DNA of 64,000 nt from Hyphodiscus hymeniophilus (lineage: Eukaryota > Ascomycota > Leotiomycetes > Helotiales > Hyphodiscaceae). Below the pieces are notes generated by a model. The model ran no database searches. It saw nothing but the letters and a program-made list of their open reading frames with translations, and was not told the origin of the DNA. Positions 22,045 to 32,255 of the stretch are shown one piece after another. The DNA is taken from contig VNKQ01000004.1 in the NCBI GenBank assembly GCA_016508695.1, positions 930,001 to 994,000 on the forward strand, in the 5' to 3' direction. The translations under genes and the position numbers were made by a program. Each line of letters begins with the position of its first letter. The stretch's first letter is position 1.

Positions 22045-22086
22045 AGAGTTGAAATAGCCGGCATTAGAGTTGAAATAGCTCGTCCC
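22045..22086 (-). repeat. Right terminal inverted repeat (42 bp)
   Basis: Reverse complement of the left end with one mismatch, ending CTCGTCCC. It has the same pair of internal GCTATTTCAACTC copies. Confidence 0.95.
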
Positions 22087-22094
22087 TTTATTTA
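22087..22094. repeat. Right target site duplication TTTATTTA
   Basis: Exact copy of 19588-19595, directly after the right inverted repeat. Confidence 0.92.
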
Positions 22095-22137
22095 TTACGC
22101 TGTCCCACCCTTTTGCAATCAGCGAATTCAGGATTGA
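22095..22137 (+). pseudogene. Orphaned 3' end of the aquaporin gene
   Basis: Removing the transposon and one target copy puts this stretch in frame with the aquaporin, adding the tail YAVPPFCNQRIQD after the insertion site and a TGA at 22135-22137. The YY.VPP ending is typical of fungal MIP proteins, which supports the reading. Confidence 0.85.
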
Positions 22138-22893
22138 GGAAGTTTACACATCGAATCCATTTAGGCATGGTTTTCAGCAGAGCTTTTGTGGCCTGGATAG
22201 CGAAGTGCTTCACCTCAAAAGGACAACCGCTCGAAGCTCCCTCGAGATTCGGATAGGCATGACGTGTCTGTAACGCTCCCTAGCTTAGTAGAGCGAGCGT
22301 TACGGAATGTCGAGAGAAGCGTTGCTCGAATTAATCGCTAAGAAAGTTTATCTTCAAAAAGAAGATATAAAAGCAGCTCAGGCTGTTTTAGGTCACGTGA
22401 TAGTACATCGCAATCAAAGATTAGAATCCGATTCCAAAATCACATTGTTCGTCGTGCGACACTAGTTGAATATATGTAGAGTTATTGCGTTATTGCACTG
22501 GCTAGGATTCTCCGGCAAATTCTCAAGGCTGCATATATTTGAGTATTTCGTGCGCATAAGATAACGCGTTCCGTATTTGGTGGACTTTGCGAGCTCGGTA
22601 AAAATCTACTAGAGAGAGTTGTTATGGTAGCAGACGTCGATCACAATAGATTCCAGTTTGAAAGCAGTTCACCAGGTTCAATCGAGCAATTAGTCAGAAC
22701 CACCATGGAACAGCAAGGCTGGCTTACGTGTTCTCAACCGGCCGGAGTCTGAAAAACACCGCAGCGATGCCAGCGACGAGCGGTCCCATCGCAGTCGCTT
22801 AGGCTGTGCCCCTGATTCTCGCTACGGGCGTAAATGTCGGGGCATTTATTTCGGCCACTTTCGAATGTCCATACCACTCACTCCTTAACACCG
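22138..22893. other. Intergenic region (former aquaporin 3' flank)
   Basis: No open frame with domain content. Base composition returns to normal right after the transposon, which confirms the element boundary. No RNA gene recognised. Confidence 0.45.
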
Positions 22894-22900
22894 TATATAA
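22894..22900 (+). promoter_or_regulatory. Possible TATA box (TATATAA)
   Basis: TATATAA lies 117 bases before the ATG of the DUF1772 gene, in a sensible spot for a core promoter. Motif match only. Confidence 0.35.
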
Positions 22901-23016
22901 ACAGTAGCACGTCCAAGCACTCAAGTTGCATATCACAATAACATCAATCTCGCAAGAAGAAAGGCGCAATCAGGTCATTTTATTTTCCACAGCCCATTAC
23001 AAGATCAACATCCACA

Positions 23017-23514
23017 ATGACGGAAACACCGTACTTCCTTATCGCTCGCCTCCTCGGAATATCTGGGAGTGTGTTTCTATCTGGCTTTGCTGTCAGTGCC
23101 TCATACTACGGCCTCCCCGCATTGACACTCGCCCCGATCCCTCTACAACTCCAACAATGGCAAGTGATCTACGATCTGGGAAAGCTGGTCTCTCCTCCAG
23201 TCTCAGCAGTCTCAGCTCTACTCTGGGCATACTCCAGTTGGAGTGCAAAAAATAAGGAAGACCCTTCAGAATGGAAATTCTACGCTGCGGCTGGCTTGGC
23301 AACACTCTCCGTGCTGGTGTGGACCGTGGGCGTCATGATGCCTACGAATAAAGAACTTATGAGGAGGGCAAAAGTAGCAAAGGAGACTACGGAAACAGTG
23401 GCCTTTGAGAGGGAGTCGGTTGAGTTTTTAGCAACATGGTCTTGGATGAACTACGTGCGTGGTGTACTGCCAATGGTTGGTGCTTGGGTTGGGTTGTATG
23501 GCGCTTTGAGATAG
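23017..23514 (+). CDS. DUF1772 family membrane protein (anthrone-oxygenase-like)
   Basis: Single-exon 165-residue protein with four hydrophobic segments (about residues 10-35, 60-75, 90-110 and 145-163), matching the small DUF1772 family. Some fungal members act as anthrone oxygenases in polyketide pathways; most are uncharacterised. The N-terminal segment contains the family-like GSVFLSGFAVSASYYGLPAL, and a hydrophilic stretch with TNKELMRRAK sits before the last helix. The ATG is well placed after a probable TATA box. No polyketide synthase is in the window, so a role in such a pathway is not supported. Its 3' end faces the end of the dehydroquinase gene. Confidence 0.75.
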   Translation: MTETPYFLIARLLGISGSVFLSGFAVSASYYGLPALTLAPIPLQLQQWQVIYDLGKLVSPPVSAVSALLWAYSSWSAKNKEDPSEWKFYAAAGLATLSVLVWTVGVMMPTNKELMRRAKVAKETTETVAFERESVEFLATWSWMNYVRGVLPMVGAWVGLYGALR

Positions 23515-23704
23515 GCTCTCTTTCGGGACGACACAGGACGTTGAGCCGAGAGGATGGGAGTTGAAAGTTTCTTGACAGTCAATAGTTTGAAAGTGTAATG
23601 CTCTGTAATTCCACACTTCAATTTGCACAGCTTCGCTGAGAGGTCATTGCCTTGCCTAATCCAGTCCAAGTTTCACAACATCATGTGAGAGGCCCAGCCA
23701 TGAC

Positions 23705-24163
23705 CTATGAGTTCTCCTTCGCCTTCAAATGCTCAACACACCATTCAATAGCAGCCTTGTATCCAAAAGTCCCCAGTCCGCATATAACACCCGCAGCTTT
23801 ATCACTCAAAAAGCTCTTGTGTCTCCATTCCTCTCTCGCATGTACATTGCTGATGTGAATCTCGACGAACGGAATACTAACTCCAGTCAAAGCATCTCTC
23901 AAGGCAACGCTGTAATGCGTAAACGCTGCCGGATTAATGACAATAGCTTCCACGCCGTCGATTCTTGCTTGATGGATCCGGTCAACTAAAGCTCCTTCGT
24001 GGTTCGATTGGAAGAACGATAATTCGGCCCCAAGAGAGGAGGCTTGGGACACGGCTCGTGTTTCAATATCTGAGAGGGTTTCATGGCCGTAGATGTGTGG
24101 CTCTCGAGTTCCGAGAAGGTTAAGGTTTGGTCCATTGAGGAGGAGGATCTTCTTCGGTCCCAT
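23705..24163 (-). CDS. Type II 3-dehydroquinate dehydratase (catabolic dehydroquinase)
   Basis: 152-residue type II dehydroquinase, which dehydrates 3-dehydroquinate to 3-dehydroshikimate. In fungi this small dodecameric enzyme (QUTE/QA-2) serves quinate catabolism, while biosynthesis uses the AROM protein. Seen: the N-terminal ILLLNGPNLNLLGTREP with the active-site loop arginine, the following YG tyrosine, FQSNHEG, INPAAFTHYS, and the histidine/arginine segment HISNVHAREEW. The frame is open for 83 codons upstream, but the ATG at 24163 gives exactly the family's start and length. All key residues are present, so it should be active. It lies about 8 kb from the quinate-type regulators, with the transposon and aquaporin in between. 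Confidence 0.95.
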   Translation of the reverse strand: MGPKKILLLNGPNLNLLGTREPHIYGHETLSDIETRAVSQASSLGAELSFFQSNHEGALVDRIHQARIDGVEAIVINPAAFTHYSVALRDALTGVSIPFVEIHISNVHAREEWRHKSFLSDKAAGVICGLGTFGYKAAIEWCVEHLKAKENS

Positions 24164-25432
24164 TTGCACCAGTTGGGCTTGAAATAGGTATATTGCTTGT
24201 ACGAGAGAAATCGGTCGAAGTGGGTGTGGTCTCTTAATTGCTGAGGCACAAAATTGAAAGTTTAGAGGAACACTCAAAGGACACTGCGCTTGAAGGGGGG
24301 ATTTGACAGTATAATTCTGCGCCTCATTCCCTGCCCTACAAATATTGAGTTGGATGTCGATAGTTGTAGGGGTTTTGGCGGGGTATAAAAGTGGAGACAA
24401 ACAAGATGGCAAAAACTTCTTCCGGCCAAACTGGAAAGCAACAGCAATAGATAGATTCCCATCAACAATTTTTACGAGACGAAATTTCGAGCCTTTCCCG
24501 ATGAATTTTTATTCTCTAGTTTGTTTTTGTTAAACATGTTAGTGTACCATGCTTCTCTTTCCGTCGCTCTTCCCAGGTCTAGCCAGTTCGCTGCCACTTC
24601 TCTCCTTCCCAATGTTCGGCTAAAAAGGGGGTTCTGCTCCCTTTGGATAACTTGAGGAGAATCGCCTGAGAAAATGGCGACCGGAGCCAAGTTTGTCATA
24701 AGAGCAGCTCTTTTGCAAATTTCCCAGATACCGCATATCTATTTAGTGAACACGAGATCCACGGCAAAAACGGTGAAGATGATGGAACAGAATCGTTAAA
24801 CCCCGGTGCTTCATCCTCTCAATGTCAATACTAGGAGTGTAGTCGATCTCTTGATATCTAACATCAGGCCTCTGCCCCATTACTACTCATTTCTTCTTAT
24901 GTTCTTGGTCACAAATAGTGATTTGTATTGCGAAATGTTGCCGAGTTTGACTGCATATTTTGTTTCTTCTGACAGAACCAAGTTGAGGGAGAGATGAAGG
25001 GAGATTTGAGAGCCAAATTTGTGAGACACTGGTACGAGAAGGACAAAATGATCTCTGTGGATCCAAGGAAATGCCGAGAGTGAACAAGGAGAAGTTGGAG
25101 GGGTTTTCGAAGGAATACAAATATTTGGTATAATTCCAGAAAGAGACGATGGGTGTGAGATTTATGAGAAATATGCCTGGGCATAAGATAGAGCCGGTCA
25201 CGCCTAGCAGGAAGAAGTACGATCAGTTGTGTTGGCAATGTAAGCAGTGGATGAGGGGAGAATTTAGGAATTTAGGCATTACTGCATTCCTTTTCAAAGT
25301 AGTAGTAGACTGAATCAATGGTTAAGTCACATAACTCAGAAGCTCTAAAGCCCAGCTCTTCAGGTATGCATTGACACATCATGCGAGTCCTGAGAAGGGT
25401 ACAGTATTTATCTTCCATTCATCTTGTAGAAG
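24164..25432. other. Intergenic region without a supported gene
   Basis: Contains the dehydroquinase 5' flank and the 3' flank of an RBR gene. Only short, overlapping, non-ATG open frames occur. I see no repeat or RNA gene. Confidence 0.45.
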
Positions 25433-26389
25433 CTAAACAGACTGCAAGAGTCTTCGGGCTCGCCGCCACGAGAAATACAGTTTGCAGCGAGGGCCTGCTC
25501 ATGTTAGTATATCTCCGTATGTTCGGAATTCAAGGGTTCAGAGAGTACTAACAACACACGGTATCGCATCCACCATCCTTTTCGATCATCACCCCACACC
25601 TGGGACATCTTTTGGACTTCGCCTGCATGGCTGCCTCGGCGGCTTCCCGTTGATAGTTCGCCAAGGTTATACCACTCAGATTGTACGGATTGACATCGGC
25701 GTCAAACTCTTCACAAGTCTGCCCCGTATAATGGCCCGCTGGCATTTGGTGGAAAGCGCAGGTCGGTGAGCCACAGCATCTGCATTGCATTGTGTTCCCT
25801 AGGATACTGATGTCGTGAACCTGTCCGTAGTGACAATCAGGATTTAAACACCACTGGAAGTTCTCATGCCGGGCTCTTTTGAATGAGTATAAGAAGGCTT
25901 TGTAGCTGCAATAGCGTTAATGGAGTTCTTAACTACAAATCCACGATTTGGAGATTTGGAAAATAGAGTGTTGTCAAACATACCGATATGCAAGACAAGG
26001 CTCGACGTAAGTCCTGACAATCCTGAAGCGAAGACATGATCGACAGAATGGGCAAGTGAGGTGGTCCCAGTTCTCATTCGCCATCAGTGTTCGAACGTAA
26101 GTAGTTCTGCAAAAACGAATTGTCAGTCTCTTCTCAATTTCTTACTAACGACCGTATGGTGGGCATCTGGGCGAAGATTTCTCCGAAGGTGACAAAAGGT
26201 ACACGTGAGACTGAACATAAACCGAACTTACAGGCAATTTATACAGATGCGATTTGCTTCGTGCCCTCCTTTCTTGCAAACCCGGCCTCTGTGTAGAGAT
26301 GCCACTTCCAAGCAGACCTCGCACTCATGTTTCGGTGGCTCCGCACTGAGGAGAAGACGAGAGACTTTGCGCATAAATTTACCGAACAT
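25433..26389 (-). CDS. RBR (RING-IBR-RING) protein with incomplete RING2
   Basis: Predicted 231-residue E3 ubiquitin ligase-like protein. Exons on the minus strand: 26389-26232, 26106-25984, 25905-25553 and 25494-25433; all four join in phase with good donors, and the last intron has a TACTAAC branch site. RING1 opens with CEVCLE near residue 22 and closes with CPFC near 70. The IBR part has CLNPDCHYG and CRCCG...CAFH. RING2 begins CPRCGVMIEKDGGC and has the cysteine at the usual catalytic place (GGCDTVC). After CPRCKLYFSW it lacks the last zinc ligands of the normal FCWxC ending, so ligase activity is doubtful. The ATG at 26389 is the first in frame. A fuller RBR gene lies about 6 kb away. 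Confidence 0.8.
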
Positions 26390-27274
26390 GGTGTTGTGAT
26401 GACTTGGTGCTGAAAGTAGTTTGGCTGCGTCTTCGATCTTTAGCAAGGTAAAATGGGCGGTTGTCGTTTTGATACTTGGGCTTGCGATTCCGTTGCGAGG
26501 TTCTATGAATGCGGCCGCGATGAGGTTTTACTACATTAGAGGATCTGACTTCTTGAGACGTCGACAGACGACAAGATAAGAACGACTTTGAATCGTGTTA
26601 CTCTTCTGGGTGTTTCTCGGCTAAGCTTCACCGAGCTCAGCTTTGAGCGCTGACAAGTGAATAAGCCTTTCACGGAGGTCTTGAAACCATTTTGACGAAA
26701 TAAATTGTTACGAATCACTCGGTCTCGAGCGAAAGAAATAAGATGGCTACGACAAGGCTGCGTTATTGGAGAACATGTAAGACGGCCGTAGTTGAAGTCG
26801 CCATAGCTATGTTGATGAAAGTTCAAGAAACCCAGAGAAGTGAAAGACTGAAATGTAAGTTCTTCTAGATTGAACTATTTCTAGAATACTTCATGAGGAC
26901 GCCAACTTTCCTCTGAAAGTAATGATCGCTCCACGTTACCCAGATGAATGGACTTTCGCAGTATGATCTCGACAAGAGAGCCTGAAATAAGCAAACCAAG
27001 GCAGATATCTTTCGACGATTGTCTCCGACCTTTCAGCAAAGTATTCCTCATTAGACAATTAAGAACGAGGAGATTAACGGTTTAGCAAACCAACGCATAT
27101 CACGAGCAACCACGCGATTCTCATTGTGTTCAAAATCGCGACAAAACGGGCAGTCAAGCTACTACTTGGATCAAATTATGCAATGACAAATCTATTTGGA
27201 CCGTAACGTCGTACCTCCAACTTAAAGGAAGTTTTAAGGAAACATTCTTATCATGGTAAGAACAATTCCACCGA
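26390..27274. other. Intergenic region without a supported gene
   Basis: Upstream flank of the RBR gene and downstream flank of the transketolase gene. One 96-codon minus-strand frame (26536-26826) has no domain. Nothing else seen. Confidence 0.45.
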
Positions 27275-29260
27275 TTACTGTAAGCTTCTAACCGCCTTGA
27301 TGACGCTTTGGGGATCAAGACCTTGATGGAAGATCTGTTCGCCCAGCCCACCACATCCTTCCTTCGTGGTTCCGATGTACTTGTACTTCGGCGTCAGCTG
27401 CCTCTCAAGTAGCCATGTGCCGAGTTTGGAACCCAATCCTGTCTTCTGATTGAGTGATTCAACCACTAACACAAATGGACTTGATCCGAATTTCCTGATA
27501 GCATCTTCATCCACAACGTTCAACGTTGACTTGTTGATTAGACCGACATCTACACCCTCGCTTCTGAGTCTGTCGACGGCGTCAATTGACCGGTAGACCA
27601 TTTCGCCGTATGTTACTACGTAACCAGCAGTACCAACTCGAAGGAATTCATCCTTGCTGGGGGTGAATTCGTATCCTTCCTCGTAGTATGGCTCCTGAGA
27701 ATTCTCCTTGAGAATAAGGGGAACTTTGGCTCGAGTTGACATCACCAATCGGATGCCCTGGTCCCAGAAGACCTTACTTACAACCGCTCTCATTTGATTA
27801 GCATCTGCAGGGAAGTACAGCCTTGTCGTATCGGCATCAATAAGTCCATTATCCGCAAACATGGTGTTGAGCCCGAAATGACAAGTATTATCTGCCTTTT
27901 ATTTTGATCAGCATGAGATCGAGTGACGAATTGTGAAGGGATCTTGAGAAGTTGCAGAACCCACCATTTCGTCTACTCCCGAGTGAGAAAAATGGCACAG
28001 GACATTCGCCAAGTTGAGTCTCGCCATCGTAATCTCCGAAATAATCATTTCACAGAATGCTGAGAAGGTAGAGAAAATGCCGACTTTGTCCTTGGTAGAG
28101 CCGAAACCCGCAGCAGCAGAGAAATTGCCCCGCTCCATGATTCCAGATGATAGGAACACCTCGGGACGTTTCTTGTGAATGACACTGAGACCTGTCGAGC
28201 CCTCAAGATCAGAATCAACGACAAGTACTCTTTTCTTTGCCTCTTCTTTCGATAATGCCTTTAACACAGTCACGACGGCTTCTCCAAATATGACGCGATT
28301 AGCGAATTTCTCTGTCGTGGAGCCGGAATACAGATATGCAAGCGAATTGGGCGTGATAGCTTTGATTTTGGCAGCAGCTTCGTTGTAGCCACGTTCCTCC
28401 AGGTATGCAACGGCGTTTTTCACTGGGATTACATCGTGGGCGTGAGTTGTACCTTCAAGGTCTTTGATTCCAGGTGCCATCTTCCTCTTCGCAACGACAG
28501 CAGCGGGTCCATCATGGGTGACTGCTCGGCAGATCGAAGCGTAGAGTTGTTCGATATCTTCTCCGGGGGCTTCAAACACCGTCAAGCCATGTCCTTTCAA
28601 CGTAGACACCAGCGAATAGCCCTTCAGATAATCAGAAGGATGTCCAGCGATTGTGACATCATTATCATCAATGAGGAGTTTGATATTTAAGTTCTGAGCC
28701 ACAGCGAGTCGAGCGGCTTCAGCGTCGTCTCCTTCTTGCTGACTCCCATCTGAGCCCAGCATGAAAACCGTCTTCTCGGGATTGGCCAAGCATACTCCAT
28801 TCACAAAGGACCATAGATGACCAAGACGTCCGGAGCTGAATTGAATACCAGGAGTAAGGCCAAGCTCCGGGTGACCCGGAAGTTTTGAGTTGGCTTCGCG
28901 GTAGTGAAGAAGATGCTCAAATGGAATATGCCCATGCAGAGCACTGAGGAGATATTGTGTAGCAACTCTGTGCCCTGACTCGTCGTACACTATGGGTAGA
29001 TATTTCTCGGATGAGTGCTGGAAGAAGGCTTCAAGAATGCATACTTCGGGTATCGTATCATATGGACCTCCGGTATGGCCAGATACACCGCGAGCTGCTC
29101 CCGAAGAAGTGAAGTAGACGATCGTATCTCTTAGCAGAGAAATATTGGACAAAAGATCGCTTTTCTGCTGCTCAGATAGCTTTGAGTTAGCTGGATCTAA
29201 AGAGATCGGTTTATATTTTGCGAAAACATCGATTCCAAAATCTGCAGTTGCGCTTGCCAT
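27275..29260 (-). CDS. Divergent transketolase-family enzyme
   Basis: Predicted 638-residue thiamine-diphosphate enzyme from exons 29260-27965 and 27895-27275 (69-nt intron, in phase). The family layout is seen: an N-terminal GHTGGPYDTIP, the cofactor motif GSDGSQQEGDDAEAARLA near residue 169 followed by DDNDVTIAGHPSD, and the catalytic glutamate in GIMERGNFSAAAGFG. It then has a C-terminal domain with LVVESLNQKTGLG. It differs from the housekeeping transketolase in the GSDG form of the motif, the NDV instead of the DxN context and the missing HDS..GEDGPTHQP segment. It is probably a sugar-phosphate or ketol-transfer enzyme of a paralogous class, cytosolic (no targeting signal seen). Dihydroxyacetone-synthase-like activity is possible; the substrate cannot be read from sequence. 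Confidence 0.85.
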
Positions 29261-30616
29261 TGTGAAATTATGTCAAGTGTTTATGCCAACAATTAGCTCT
29301 TTGAAGTTTTGTTTTTTTCTGTATTTTTGGAAGGCCGAGCTGGGAGCCAGCTCTTTATGATAGAGATGTGGAGTTTTGAGGGTGATCTGACACAACATGC
29401 CACCGGCGCTCAGTGTTCCACCAGTGGTGTGTCATGTATGAAGATCACCTAATCAACTTACTACACACACCGACATACAATTTGATAGAGTACTTCTCTG
29501 CAATGTCAGGATCCGCCGGATGATTAATGGTATTTTTGCCTTATCTCCGAATAGCCCTGCAAATATCATTTTTTGAAGGTCTTTTCTACTTTGAAAGATG
29601 TCCGGATTTGGATCTTTCATTCTCTTCCATCAGCCACTCGCTACACGTGACTCCAATGCTAGCCAGCCAGTCACTAAAGTTTCAACCCATTCCATTCATT
29701 GTAGCTATTTACAGGCTTGAACTCGCGATCCTGCAGCATAGCTAGAAAGTTCTTCAACTTTTCTGCCTTGTACCCTTGAGTATAGTTTCAACTTGTTGTC
29801 ATCATTTCAAAGAGCACACGTTTGACGAGAGAAAGTACACTCAACTACTGTAGTGTGAAATGCTGGTATCTCTGTGGCTTGGGACAAAGTGTGCTAAGGT
29901 CGCACCACCTACAAAGGAAATCTGATATTTATCTTTGTCTGTCTGGTCGTCCTAGGCAATATGGCTTTCAATTCAGCGACAATCACATAGCGAAAGCAAT
30001 AATATTTATTAATAGTACTGTTTTCCGGGAAATCAAAAGCCTTACTATCTAGAAGGTAACTGAAGGCTCCTGGAGATCATGCTCCTCTGTTGTTTTCAGT
30101 ACGGCCCTTCGTTTGCCTACCTAAGCTAAACTCCCTCATTTGAGTCGTATCCGCCTCGAACTTTGCCGTTTCTCCGCTTCGCTATCTTTGCTTCTTTCTC
30201 CCAGCAAAATCCGCCACGGACAAGGCAGACACTTCCAAGACGCGTGGAGCAATTGTAAGATTATGTGGACAAATTGATGCTTGTGATCTCTTCATGGTCT
30301 CTTCCTGCACATTACAAATGCTTGAATAGCGAGACTTAGACACTCAGACCAATATTCTGAAGTAGAATATTAATATTGTTTTGAGTGTGAGACTGCAAAG
30401 GTCAAATGGAAGTATAGAAACCATACAGGAATGTTAGGATACCCAAAGAGCTGTGAATTGGGATGACATATCTGGGTCATAGTGGGAACTAATCTTATCT
30501 GTTCTTTGTAATATATATCAGTAAAGAAATTGGTAAAATAGGCACTTGGTAGTAAAATTCGACAAAGATCGGAAATTCTTCCCATTCTCTCTTTGTTTGT
30601 CTCGACTTCAAAAGTT
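29261..30616. other. Intergenic region without a supported gene
   Basis: Promoter side of the transketolase gene and of the next plus-strand gene. Open frames are short (up to 76 codons) and without domains. No repeat or RNA gene noticed. Confidence 0.45.
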
Positions 30617-31706
30617 ATGGAGCTCTCAAAAAGACCCTCCTCTCATCAACGAACAGAAATCTGGGAAAACAACTTGGCTGTGGAAACATTACCAGCAATG
30701 GCTCGCAAAAAGTCGGACTCGAGGGTTCTCAAAATCCAAGCCCTGAACCTGCCTCTGGTAACCCAATTGAACAACTTCCCTCTCACCCTGCTCCGAGCGC
30801 TTTGCCAACACTTTGAAATTGATCTTCCTACAAACGAAAAAAACAACAAAGCACATATTGTGGCTCGCATTCAGAGCAGATCCACCCACCGAGAGTATGA
30901 TCATACCCCTCGTAGGGTCTTCTCGACCACAGCTTGCTGTCGCGATCACGAGGAATTCTTTTCGCGGGAGGCATTTGTGTTCCTGCCTCAGCAGGCCAAC
31001 AGTTTTCGATTCGGGCCCTCGATGGTGCCGTCGCCCGTGTCTCCTAGCCAGCCTCATGATTCTTTCATGGATGTTGATCCCCCAGAATTTTCACCTGTGA
31101 AGCATAAGGCATCAACTGTAGAACGCATAGTCAATCTAGAATATTGGCTCGATAATTTGGTGAGCTATATTTCCGTATAGCGACGACCTGTTTATTTAAA
31201 ACATGTCTTGAAAGTACAGGCCTATCGATAATATTAAAAATCTCTCTATCCCTGCCTCATTATTTAACACATTCTAATTCCCTGATTAATAGGTGCCGTG
31301 GGTCTATCCGTTGGTAGAGAAGAACGACGAGCTATTGCGTGACATGGCTTGGGAGGTGGATCCTTTAATACGGAAGAAACAAACCCTCGCAGAGCGCTTA
31401 GTGACACTAGAAACTTGTCATGATCAAATGATGGTCAAGAAATTCCCCAACCCTCCGTTCGAAGGCCGTATAAAAAACTTGGAAAGAAACACTCAACTTT
31501 TGATGGAAAGACTGTTCCCCCATCCCCAACCACCATCACGTAGGTCCCACAAATGTAACATAAACAGACTTGGGCTGACGATTCAAAAAGCAACATATCA
31601 GAGAGATGGTGCCCGACAAAGCAATGCCAACGAGAGACACACAAAGGGCCTGAGACGCTCACCTAGATTTAGCTCAAAACAAGGTGACCGTCGCAGATAC
31701 AGATGA
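30617..31706 (+). CDS. Unrecognised 318-residue protein with SAP-like segment
   Basis: Two exons, 30617-31159 and 31293-31706, joined in phase 0 across a 133-nt intron with a GTGAGC donor. The first ATG of the frame is at 30617; another at codon 28 (MARKKSDSR) is an alternative start. Residues about 40-80 (LPLVTQLNNFPLTLLRALCQ, then NKAHIVARIQ) look like a SAP-type helix pair used by some DNA/RNA-binding proteins, but the match is weak. The C-terminal half has charged, coiled-coil-like helices (residues about 200-260), and the tail is basic (RRSPRFSSKQGDRRRYR). Nuclear or nucleic-acid binding is a guess. No family recognised. Confidence 0.6.
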
Positions 31707-32255
31707 AGGGTAGTGAGAAGGTACAGATACACTTGTAATTCATATGTGTGGGCTATGGGGACCGGCTCTGGAGATTAGGATTATATAACTTGAAGTCTAT
31801 CCTTATTTCAAAAAAGATTCTGCGTCGTAAAATGCTGAAAACGCAGACAGAAATCTGAGCGTTTCTCCGCTCGAATGCAACGATGCCTGTGAAAACCCAT
31901 GGTTTTATTAAATGCTTGCTATTTGTTGCTGATCAGTTTCTCGGCCACGAAAGAATCTCGGAATACACCTGACACAATTCTCGGTCGGTTGACTCAATCG
32001 CTCTCCAAGCTCAGATATCCCCGAGCCTTTTTCGTAATGAATAGAATATATTGGAAAATATGTAAGATTCTCCCTCGGAAACGGCCCGCCAGGAGGATGC
32101 TGACAATACAGGTATGAAGGACGTCGGAAGCTATGGAATCCAGCATCCTAGAAAGAGGCATATCTTGAATATCAATGGTACTGAAAGCTGCCCTTGCCTG
32201 TTGCCTGACAAGCATAGCCTCGACCATCTCCCAAAGCTAAGGAAGCCCGCAGTCA
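31707..32255. other. Intergenic region between converging genes
   Basis: Separates the 3' ends of the SAP-like gene and the second RBR gene. Nothing recognisable apart from shadows. Confidence 0.45.

Larger units (their letters stand above)
19596..22086. mobile_element. AT-rich DNA transposon with 42-bp TIRs, probably RIP-mutated
   Basis: A 2,491-bp element bounded by 42-bp terminal inverted repeats (one mismatch) and an exact 8-bp target duplication inside the aquaporin tail. The interior is very rich in A, T and TpA, with visibly few CpA/TpG steps while CpG remains, the trace expected from repeat-induced point mutation. No open frame of useful length survives on either strand, so a transposase is either destroyed or was never carried. 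An 8-bp duplication fits hAT, KDZ and some other classes; the ends start GGGACG. Superfamily unresolved. It interrupts host coding sequence and shows where the original frame resumes (22095). Confidence 0.9.

Noticed and set aside
23705..24412. N-terminal extension (83 codons) of the dehydroquinase as a targeting peptide
   Set aside because: The extension has no ATG in a suitable place, and the ATG at 24163 gives the exact family start.
27275..29260. Including the transketolase in the quinate cluster
   Set aside because: No pathway link; it is separated from the dehydroquinase by 3 kb and an RBR gene.
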